DNA of 32,702 bases from an uncultured Cryomorphaceae bacterium (GTDB taxonomy: Bacteria; Bacteroidota; Bacteroidia; Flavobacteriales; Schleiferiaceae): positions 1 through 32,702 of the forward strand of contig CAJXTR010000009.1 in NCBI GenBank assembly GCA_913060465.1, written 5' to 3'. The position numbers and the translations under genes were made by a program. Below are positions 1 through 6,892 of this stretch, in pieces (position 1 is the stretch's first letter; each line of letters starts with the position of its first letter). The notes under the pieces were generated by a model. It was given only the letters and a program-made list of their open reading frames with translations. It did no database searches and had not been told where the DNA came from.

Positions 1-3000
1 CCTCCATGAAGAAGGTAACTGCCTTCAAATCCGACATGTTGTTCGAAAGCACAGACGCCATGAATTCAGCTGGATAGTGAGCCTTGAGGTAGGCTGTTTG
101 ATATGCCACCCAAGCATAACAGGTAGAATGTGATTTGTTAAAGGCATACGAAGCAAAGGCCTCCCAATCTTTCCAAACCTTTTCAAGTATGTCTCTATTG
201 TGTCCACGCTCTTCACCACCGTCTAAGAACATGGGCTTGAGCATATCAATAATGTCCTTTTTCTTCTTACCCATCCCCTTTCGGAGCATATCCGCTTGGC
301 CTTTGGTAAACCCCGCCAACTCTTGAGAAAGCAGCATTACTTGCTCCTGGTATACGGTAATTCCGTAGGTCTCTTTGAGCTTGCCTTCCATGGCATCGAG
401 ATCGTATTTGATCTCTTTTCGGCCATGCTTCCGATCGATGAATTCCGGGATGTATTCCAGCGGTCCTGGGCGATATAGCGCGTTCATGGCAATCAAATCC
501 GCGAACTCAGTAGGCTTCAACTCTTTCAAGTACTTCTGCATCCCCGCACTTTCATACTGGAATATCCCTACAGTTTCTCCGCGCTGGAAGAGCTCATAAG
601 TTTTTGTATCGTCAAGGGGGAAGCTATCCGGGTCCAATTCTACCCCATGTCGCTGTTTCACCAGTCTACAAGCCTCTTTTATGATGGTCAATGTACGGAG
701 TCCCAAGAAATCCATCTTGAGTAATCCCGCATCCTCTACCACCGAGTTGTCGAATTGGGTACACCACATTTCGCTATCCTTGGCTCGTGCTACAGGAACC
801 AGTTCACGGATATCACTTGGGGTAATGATTACACCACAAGCGTGGATTCCCGTATTTCGTACCGAACCCTCCAATACGCGTGCCTGGTTGATGGTCGTGG
901 CCTCTAAAGAATCTCCATCCGCAATCTCCTTGAGTTGCACGACTTGTTGGGCTTCTTCCGAACCAAACTTGCTGCGAAGATCCTTGTCGTCCATATCCCA
1001 AAGCTTTTTAAGCTTGGTCATGTCTGGAATGAGCTTAGCGATCCGATCGGTATCGGGCAGCGGCAACTCCAAAACTCGGCCCGCATCACGGATAGAGCTT
1101 TTGGCAGCCATAGTACCATAGGTGATAATCTGGGCAACTTGTGAGGCGCCATATTTATCGATAACGTACTGAATAACACTATCGCGGCCCTCATCATCAA
1201 AGTCGATATCGATATCCGGAAGAGATACACGCTCGGGATTCAAGAAGCGCTCAAAAAGTAGATCGTATTTAACAGGATCAACATTGGTAATGCCAATGCA
1301 ATAAGCCACAGCCGAACCGGCCGCAGAACCGCGACCTGGACCAACGCTCACACCCATGTTGCGCGCGGCGGCACAGAAATCTTGCACAATCAAGAAATAA
1401 CCGGGGTAGCCTGTTCGCGCAATGGTTTCTAGCTCAAAGTCCAAACGCTCCTTAATGTCGTCTGTGATCGTTTCGTACCGCTTTTCTGCACCCACGTAGG
1501 TCAAGTGCCTGAGGTAAGCGTTCTCTCCGCGTTGTCCACCATCTATTTTGTCTTGAGGATCTTGAAATTCTTCGGGAATAGCAAAGGCGGGCAATAAAAC
1601 GTCTCGTTCTAGTGGATAGAGCTCCACTTTGTCGAGTATTTCTTTTGTGGTATTCAAGGCCTCAGGTAAATCTGCAAAGAGATTTGCCATTTCCTGTTTG
1701 TCCTTGAAGTAAAATTCTTGGTTCGGGAACCCGTATCTAAAGCCTCTACCGCGACCAATTGGCGTACTTTTCTGCGCCCCTTCCTTCACACACAACAGGA
1801 TATCATGCGCCTCCGCGTTTTCTTGTGTTAGGTAAAACGTATTATTTGCCGCGATGTATTTTATTCCATATTCCTTTGCATAGGCCAATAGCTGTGCGTT
1901 GGCGTGATCTTCTTCCTCTAAGCCATGTCTGTTCAGCTCGAGGTAGAAATCTTCACCGAATTGTTCCTGCCACCAAAGCAAGGCTTCTCTAGCCTGTTGC
2001 TCACCGACATTGAGGTACAGTGACGGAATTTCACCACGTAGTCCACCGCTAAGAACAATAAGGTCGTCCTTGTGCTCGAGAAGAATCTGCTTATCGATTC
2101 GAGGCACATAGTAGTACCCATGCAGTTGCCCTTCCGAGCTCAACTTAGCAAGATTGTGGTAACCGTTCTTATTCTTCGCTAAAATGACAATCTGATAACC
2201 GTCGTCTTTTCTTGTGCGATCCAGTCGGTCCTCACAGATATAAAATTCACAACCGATCACCCCCACGAAGGGATAAGGCTTCAGTGGTTCCGCGAGTTCG
2301 CCTTTTTTAACTTTCAGGTTATGTTCATAGGCCTCTCGGTTGCCAGGAACGGCCATGACGGCCCTATTGAAATGGAAGGCCCCCATCATATTTCCAAGGT
2401 CGGTGATAGCAACGCCGTCGTGACCATCGTCAACAGCGGCTTGCACTAAATCTCCGACAACCGAAGTAGCCTGTAGGATAGAAAACTGACTGTGGTTGTG
2501 CAGGTGGGCAAAATGAACATCGTCCGCATCCAAATCTTCCTCAGGATCGGACGGTGCTCCAGTAGTACCCGTTAAGCCTTCTTCACGCTTCTTTTTGGCA
2601 TCTTCAACCGCAAGTCCTATGGCCTCAATAGGGTTCGGATTGGCGGCTTTAAATCGTGCTATGAAGGCATCATCTTTTCCCAAGGAAGCCGGCGTAAAAC
2701 TGCCGATACGGATTAATTCTAAGAATACTCGGGCCGTAGCCTCCACATCGAACGCAGCATTATGCGCTTCATCGAAGCCTTCACCGAAGAGATGTTTATG
2801 AAGTTCTTCAAGCTTTGGAAGCTTGTAACGTCCACCTCTACCCCCAGGAATCTGGCAGAGTTCAGCCGTTAATTCCGTACAAGAATCCAACCATTTCTGA
2901 GTTTTGAAAGGATTCAACCCTGTGGTGCGGAGGTATTCACACCCGGTAACGTTCAAATCGAATTTCACGTTGTGTCCCACCACGAACTCACAGGTCTCCA

Positions 3001-3271
3001 TGGCATTTTGGAACAATGCTAAAACTTCGTCTAAGGGCTTTCCTTCTGCTTTTGCGCGTTCCGTAGAAATCCCATGAATCTTGGTTGCATTAAACGGGAT
3101 ATCAAAACCGTCCGGAAAGATGATGTGGTCTTGAACATCGACCAATACTCCCTCTGCATCGTGAATTTGCCATGCTAACTGAACTACTCTTGGCCAATTG
3201 TCAAAATCTGTCAATGGCGCATTCCAATCCTTAGGAAATCCAGTAGTCTCAGTATCAAAGATTAAAAACAT
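1..3271 (-). CDS. dnaE: DNA polymerase III subunit alpha with fused N-terminal 3'-5' exonuclease (partial, C-terminus beyond window)
   Basis: This is the replicative polymerase subunit. About 1090 residues are visible from an ATG at 3271 and the frame runs off the left edge; the family is usually longer, so the C-terminal region (OB-fold and clamp/tau-binding parts) is missing here. Residues 1-180 form a DnaQ-like exonuclease: DTETTG (D6, E8), the HNVKFD motif, and HNAAFDVEAT with the His/Asp pair, so all catalytic acids are present. A PHP domain starts near residue 253 with HLHNHSQFS. The polymerase palm carries PDIDIDF (685-691, D686/D688) and LKMDFLGLRT (D854), matching the three catalytic aspartates of C-family polymerases. 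The exonuclease precedes PHP, unlike PolC, where it is inserted within PHP. A TAGTTTTG box lies just upstream. Confidence in the identity is very high. Confidence 0.96.
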   Translation of the reverse strand, partial: MFLIFDTETTGFPKDWNAPLTDFDNWPRVVQLAWQIHDAEGVLVDVQDHIIFPDGFDIPFNATKIHGISTERAKAEGKPLDEVLALFQNAMETCEFVVGHNVKFDLNVTGCEYLRTTGLNPFKTQKWLDSCTELTAELCQIPGGRGGRYKLPKLEELHKHLFGEGFDEAHNAAFDVEATARVFLELIRIGSFTPASLGKDDAFIARFKAANPNPIEAIGLAVEDAKKKREEGLTGTTGAPSDPEEDLDADDVHFAHLHNHSQFSILQATSVVGDLVQAAVDDGHDGVAITDLGNMMGAFHFNRAVMAVPGNREAYEHNLKVKKGELAEPLKPYPFVGVIGCEFYICEDRLDRTRKDDGYQIVILAKNKNGYHNLAKLSSEGQLHGYYYVPRIDKQILLEHKDDLIVLSGGLRGEIPSLYLNVGEQQAREALLWWQEQFGEDFYLELNRHGLEEEDHANAQLLAYAKEYGIKYIAANNTFYLTQENAEAHDILLCVKEGAQKSTPIGRGRGFRYGFPNQEFYFKDKQEMANLFADLPEALNTTKEILDKVELYPLERDVLLPAFAIPEEFQDPQDKIDGGQRGENAYLRHLTYVGAEKRYETITDDIKERLDFELETIARTGYPGYFLIVQDFCAAARNMGVSVGPGRGSAAGSAVAYCIGITNVDPVKYDLLFERFLNPERVSLPDIDIDFDDEGRDSVIQYVIDKYGASQVAQIITYGTMAAKSSIRDAGRVLELPLPDTDRIAKLIPDMTKLKKLWDMDDKDLRSKFGSEEAQQVVQLKEIADGDSLEATTINQARVLEGSVRNTGIHACGVIITPSDIRELVPVARAKDSEMWCTQFDNSVVEDAGLLKMDFLGLRTLTIIKEACRLVKQRHGVELDPDSFPLDDTKTYELFQRGETVGIFQYESAGMQKYLKELKPTEFADLIAMNALYRPGPLEYIPEFIDRKHGRKEIKYDLDAMEGKLKETYGITVYQEQVMLLSQELAGFTKGQADMLRKGMGKKKKDIIDMLKPMFLDGGEERGHNRDILEKVWKDWEAFASYAFNKSHSTCYAWVAYQTAYLKAHYPAEFMASVLSNNMSDLKAVTFFME

Positions 3272-3298
3272 GGGAAGAAGTGCTCTTGGTGCTTATCT

Positions 3299-3306
3299 CA
3301 AAACTA
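3299..3306 (-). promoter_or_regulatory. Putative -7 promoter box for dnaE (TAGTTTTG)
   Basis: Read on the minus strand this is TAGTTTTG, a full match to the Bacteroidota -7 consensus TAnnTTTG, 27 bases before the dnaE ATG. No clear -33 TTG sits at the usual spacing. It lies in the 107-base gap between dnaE and the preceding sugar dehydrogenase gene, so dnaE probably has its own short-leader promoter. Confidence 0.45.
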
Positions 3307-3378
3307 CCACAAACACTGCGCAAATAAAACCAATGTGAATAACTATTGGTTACTCTTTAATACATTGATTTACAAGCA

Positions 3379-4353
3379 TTAACGCTTTTTGTAAAACGGA
3401 TGATCTGCCAAGGGCAATGACGCCAATTTGTGCGCATTAGCATCGATAGATTGCAACGGTAATTCACGCATTTCATGGACCATTGCGATGGCATTATGTG
3501 CATCACGCTCATTAAACCCTTCACCGGCTAAGATGTGCGCATAAGAAGCCGTATGTAAGTCTGTAAACCCTTGAGAGAAATCGAAAGACCACTGATCAAA
3601 AGTCAATGCGCGGTAGGTTCTACTCCCATTGGCCTCAGTAGGCAAAGTCTGGGCGTTGATGCTCAAGAACCAGCGCACCTTTGCGTTGGTAAATTCAATG
3701 GTACCAGAGGCACGATCATGCGTTCGGATATATACTTTTTGGGAAGTGGGAACACCGAAAATCCATTGGAGCATATCAAAAAAATGGACCCCGATATTGG
3801 TGGCAATTCCCCCACTCTTTTCTTCATCACCTTTCCAACTGGCATAGTACCAATGGCCACGTGAGGTAATATAAGTGAGGTCAACATCAAAGATATAGGA
3901 AGGATCTTGATTTAGCTTTTCTTGTACTTGCGCTTTCAGTGCGATGACCTGCTCGTGCAGGCGCAGTTGCAAAATTGTAAAGATGGACTTACCACTAGAA
4001 GCAGCTGTTGAACTTAACCCGTCTACATTCCAAGGCCTCAGCGTAATAGGTTTTTCAACTATACAATCTGCACCCATGCGTAATGCGTAGCGAATATGAC
4101 TGTCGTGCAGGTAATTTGGTGAACAAATACTGATGTAATCCACGCCTAGATTTCGTTCACTTAACTTGTGAAGGTGGCGGTCAAAGCGTTCGAATTCTGT
4201 GAAGAACGCTGCCTCAGGAAAGTAGGCATCAAGATGACCAACGCTATCACTAGGATCATAGGCTGCCACTAATACTCCGCCTACTTCATGTATTGCTTGT
4301 AAGTGACGCGGCGCTATATATCCCGCTGCTCCTATTAGTGCGAAACGCTTCAT
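3379..4353 (-). CDS. Gfo/Idh/MocA oxidoreductase, WlbA/WbpB-like UDP-GlcNAcA 3-dehydrogenase
   Basis: 324 residues. The N-terminus has a Rossmann nucleotide-binding loop (GAAGYIAPRH, residues 8-17) followed by DSVGHLDAYFP and FFTEFERFDRH, a pattern I recognise from WlbA/WbpB. Those enzymes oxidise the 3-position of UDP-N-acetylglucosaminuronate during synthesis of diacetamido-mannuronate for surface polysaccharides. The catalytic EKP motif (K101) and GVHFFDML (H190) are present. The start ATG shares one base with the stop of the upstream SIS gene (TAATG), so the two are probably translationally coupled. The exact sugar substrate is an inference: no aminotransferase or acetyltransferase partner lies in the window. 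Other members of this family act on inositols or other sugars, so the general class is safer than the specific reaction. Confidence 0.85.
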   Translation of the reverse strand: MKRFALIGAAGYIAPRHLQAIHEVGGVLVAAYDPSDSVGHLDAYFPEAAFFTEFERFDRHLHKLSERNLGVDYISICSPNYLHDSHIRYALRMGADCIVEKPITLRPWNVDGLSSTAASSGKSIFTILQLRLHEQVIALKAQVQEKLNQDPSYIFDVDLTYITSRGHWYYASWKGDEEKSGGIATNIGVHFFDMLQWIFGVPTSQKVYIRTHDRASGTIEFTNAKVRWFLSINAQTLPTEANGSRTYRALTFDQWSFDFSQGFTDLHTASYAHILAGEGFNERDAHNAIAMVHEMRELPLQSIDANAHKLASLPLADHPFYKKR

Positions 4354-4952
4354 TAACCAATACGCTGATCGTAGGTATCTCCCATTGATGGATTATCCCC
4401 CATGAGACGAGCCATCATTTGCTTCTTGACGATATTAAAGATGACCATGTGAACATCTTCGGTCACCTCCATGTCCATAACTGGTGCATGAACATTGATG
4501 GTGGCAATTTCAGAGATCTTACCCCCTTTAAAACCACTCATCGCCACTGTAGTAGCACCCTGTGCATTTGCATATTCTAATGCATTAACAACATTTTTGC
4601 TATTACCAGAGCCACTGATGCCAATAACTAGATCTTCAGGCTTCAAAAAGTTCTTCAAGGGCTCCACGAAAATGCTATCCCAACCAATATCATTGGCAAT
4701 AGCCATCATGGAAGGAAGATTATCGTTCAAGCATATCATTCTGAAACGCTTATCCAAACCGTAGCTGGCACCTTTTAGGAAATCTCCCGCAGCATGAGAA
4801 GCGGAAGCTCCAGAGCCGCCATTACCCATAGTATAGATGTTACCACCTTTCTCATAGGTTGTATGGAATGCTTCTACTAATGCATCCAACGCTTTAGGGT
4901 CTAAAGCGTCAAGAGTAGATTTTACTAAATCGATGTAATGCTGTGGGTTCAT
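4353..4952 (-). CDS. SIS-domain sugar phosphate isomerase, GmhA-like
   Basis: 199 residues, close to the length of phosphoheptose isomerase GmhA, which converts sedoheptulose 7-phosphate to glycero-manno-heptose 7-phosphate for LPS. The SIS phosphate-binding elements are visible: GNGGSGASASH (43-53) and GISGSGNS (111-118). The C-terminal EDVHMVIFNI (H168) fits the conserved catalytic His of GmhA. However, the position that by my alignment corresponds to the catalytic Glu of E. coli GmhA (AEEL) is Asp57 here (HAAGDFLKG), so the substrate or chemistry may differ. It overlaps the downstream WlbA-like gene by one base and follows pnuC after 38 bases. The pairing suggests surface glycan sugar synthesis. 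SIS family assignment is certain; GmhA activity is moderate. Confidence 0.82.
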   Translation of the reverse strand: MNPQHYIDLVKSTLDALDPKALDALVEAFHTTYEKGGNIYTMGNGGSGASASHAAGDFLKGASYGLDKRFRMICLNDNLPSMMAIANDIGWDSIFVEPLKNFLKPEDLVIGISGSGNSKNVVNALEYANAQGATTVAMSGFKGGKISEIATINVHAPVMDMEVTEDVHMVIFNIVKKQMMARLMGDNPSMGDTYDQRIG

Positions 4953-4958
4953 TGCGTT

Positions 4959-4977
4959 GCGTTCAGAATTAGAACGC
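4959..4977. repeat. Perfect 6-bp inverted repeat upstream of the SIS gene
   Basis: GCGTTC and GAACGC flank a 7-base spacer in the 38-base gap between the pnuC stop and the SIS ATG, six bases before that start codon. There is no U-tract, so a classical terminator is unlikely. It could be an operator or a small hairpin that shapes translation of the SIS gene; its function is unknown. Confidence 0.3.
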
Positions 4978-4990
4978 TAAAATAGGCGTT

Positions 4991-5539
4991 TTATTTGCGC
5001 CAATTCAAATATCCCACAACACTCATGATGGAATATATCACCATCAGCCCCGCGTAGACATAAAGGCCTTTCATTCCGTACAATACAACGCTGGCAATAT
5101 TTAAGGGAATCCAGTAGTGAAATGCGGTTCGAATTCGCCGTGTTTCTTGCCACGTAGCCCACAAACCAAAAACAGTTGTAAAAGCATCGAAGTACGCGTA
5201 GCTCACCATGGGCAAAGAATTCAGTCCTGCACCTAATAGAAGCGCAATAGGAATTCCCAAAAGGGCGAGTCGTTGTGTTTTAATGGATAGATCTACTAAA
5301 GCTACCTGATCCTCGACGGCATTTTCTCGCCAATGGTTCCAACCATAGATCCCCATGATAACATACACCACATAGAGTCCAGTTTCGGCATAAAGTCCAA
5401 CTCTGTAAAACAACAAGACAGAAAGTGCACTAGAAATAATACCCGCCGGCCATGCCCAAGTCTTTCTTAGGATTAAACCCAAAAGAAAAGCAAGGCTCAG
5501 TGCCGTTGAAGACCATTCAAGTAAAAAATTTGCGGACAT
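4991..5539 (-). CDS. pnuC: PnuC-family nicotinamide riboside/mononucleotide transporter
   Basis: 182 residues, very hydrophobic, with about seven predicted membrane segments and few charged loops. Recognisable PnuC features are the tryptophan-rich KTWAWPAGI near the first helices, YGWNHW in the middle, and the C-terminal IASVVLYGMKGLYVYAGLMVIYS stretch (only the key pattern LYxxKGLY is needed). PnuC proteins import nicotinamide riboside by facilitated diffusion, and cytoplasmic phosphorylation traps the substrate for NAD synthesis. No NadR-type kinase is adjacent. The ATG at 5539 is the only plausible start, and it abuts the T-tract of the sucC terminator with no ribosome binding site. It probably heads, or reads through into, the SIS/dehydrogenase genes. 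The vitamin substrate cannot be fixed from sequence; related PnuX/PnuT transporters take riboflavin or thiamine. Confidence 0.88.
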   Translation of the reverse strand: MSANFLLEWSSTALSLAFLLGLILRKTWAWPAGIISSALSVLLFYRVGLYAETGLYVVYVIMGIYGWNHWRENAVEDQVALVDLSIKTQRLALLGIPIALLLGAGLNSLPMVSYAYFDAFTTVFGLWATWQETRRIRTAFHYWIPLNIASVVLYGMKGLYVYAGLMVIYSIMSVVGYLNWRK

Positions 5540-5567
5540 AAAAAAACCCCGAGCCTTCGGCTCGGGG
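5540..5567 (-). terminator. Rho-independent terminator of sucC
   Basis: Reading leftward, a 9-bp stem (CCCCGAGCC / GGCTCGGGG) with a 3-base loop is followed by seven T residues, 27 bases after the sucC stop. The T-tract ends exactly where the pnuC ATG begins, so terminator and pnuC start are contiguous. Confidence 0.9.
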
Positions 5568-5594
5568 CTAATTTAAAGATTATCTCTTCGCGAC

Positions 5595-6782
5595 TTATAC
5601 TAACTCTTGAACCAAATCTGCCGCTTCCTGCAAAGCAATAGCGCTATGTACTTCAAGACCGCTTTCGTCGATCAATTTCTTAGCTTCCTCAGCGTTCGTT
5701 CCCTGGAGACGTACGATGATAGGAACATTAATGTTACCCATGTTTTTGTACGCATCAACAACACCTTGTGCCACGCGGTCACAACGTACAATACCACCGA
5801 AGATGTTTACTAGGATCGCTTTTACGTTTTCATCGCGTAAGATGATACGGAACGCCTGCTCAACGCGCGCTGCATCAGCAGTACCACCTACATCAAGGAA
5901 GTTAGCCGGGTTACCACCAGCCATCTTGATAATGTCCATAGTAGCCATCGCAAGACCTGCACCGTTAACCATACAACCTACGTTACCGTCGAGTTTTACG
6001 AAGTTCAAACCAGCTTCGCCAGCCTCAACCTCCGTAGCATCTTCCTCACGCGTGTCACGCATGGCTGCGATATCTTGGTGACGGTACAAGGCGTTATCAT
6101 CGATAGTTACCTTAGCATCTACCGCTAAAATTTTATCGTCTGAAGTCTTTAATACAGGGTTGATCTCGAACAACGAAGCATCAGCACCTTCATAAGCGCG
6201 GTACAACGCGGTTACGAACTTTGTCATATCCTTGAATGCAGCGCCGCTCAAACCTAGGTTGAACGCTACTTTGCGCGCCTGGAAACCAGTCAAACCTACT
6301 TTCGGGTCAATCTCTTCTGTAAAGATCAAATGAGGTGTTTCTTCAGCTACTGTCTCGATGTCCATTCCACCTTCGGTAGAGTACATAATCATGTTGCGAC
6401 CTGTAGAACGGTTCAACAATACAGACATGTAGAATTCAGAAGTTTCACTTTCACCTGGGTAGTAAACATCTTCTGCGATCAAAACCTGGTGAACAGTCTT
6501 TCCTTCAGCTGAAGTTTGAGGCGTTACCAACTGCATACCGATGATGCTATCTGCAACTTCTTCAACTTTATCAATGCCTTTGGCGAGCTTTACACCGCCA
6601 CCTTTTCCGCGGCCACCTGCGTGTACTTGCGCCTTTACCACGTACCATGAAGTACCTGTTTCTTCTGTAAGTTGTTTCGCTACCTCTACAGCTTCTGCTG
6701 GAGTCTGCGCCACTTTTCCGCGCTGAATACGAACGCCGTAACCGGCTAAAATTTCTTTTCCTTGATATTCGTGAAGGTTCAT
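5595..6782 (-). CDS. sucC: Succinyl-CoA synthetase (ADP-forming) subunit beta
   Basis: 395 residues, full length for SucC. It starts MNLHEYQGKEIL, the conserved SucC N-terminus, and continues with an ATP-grasp domain (VHAGGRGKGGGVK, residues near 50-65) and the C-terminal CoA-ligase-like domain with GGTAD and NIFGGIVRCD. Together with SucD it makes or uses succinyl-CoA in the TCA cycle with substrate-level ATP formation in the cytoplasm. sucD is not adjacent, which is common in this phylum. Transcription is probably monocistronic: a good -7 box lies upstream and a strong terminator follows the stop. Identity is essentially certain. Confidence 0.98.
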   Translation of the reverse strand: MNLHEYQGKEILAGYGVRIQRGKVAQTPAEAVEVAKQLTEETGTSWYVVKAQVHAGGRGKGGGVKLAKGIDKVEEVADSIIGMQLVTPQTSAEGKTVHQVLIAEDVYYPGESETSEFYMSVLLNRSTGRNMIMYSTEGGMDIETVAEETPHLIFTEEIDPKVGLTGFQARKVAFNLGLSGAAFKDMTKFVTALYRAYEGADASLFEINPVLKTSDDKILAVDAKVTIDDNALYRHQDIAAMRDTREEDATEVEAGEAGLNFVKLDGNVGCMVNGAGLAMATMDIIKMAGGNPANFLDVGGTADAARVEQAFRIILRDENVKAILVNIFGGIVRCDRVAQGVVDAYKNMGNINVPIIVRLQGTNAEEAKKLIDESGLEVHSAIALQEAADLVQELV

Positions 6783-6803
6783 AACTATCGTTGATTAGAG
6801 GCA

Positions 6804-6811
6804 CAAATGTA
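6804..6811 (-). promoter_or_regulatory. Putative -7 promoter box for sucC (TACATTTG)
   Basis: On the minus strand this is TACATTTG, a full match to TAnnTTTG, 21 bases before the sucC ATG. The expected -33 TTG is not clear. It lies in the 110-base divergent gap shared with the DUF5916 gene, for which I could not find a convincing plus-strand box. Confidence 0.55.
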
Positions 6812-6892
6812 GGGCACAAGTCGGGAATAGCAGAGCCTATAATGGATGAAATTGCTAAATGAAAATATGTTGTTTTTAACCGATATTTGGGC

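Noticed and set aside
681-1121. 146-codon open frame on the plus strand
   Set aside because: It is antisense to the polymerase palm region of dnaE, which has clear catalytic motifs; its low-complexity Ser-rich product has no recognisable family.
6882-6889. GATATTTG near-match to a -7 box upstream of the DUF5916 gene
   Set aside because: It is only three bases before the ATG, so transcription would begin inside the coding region.
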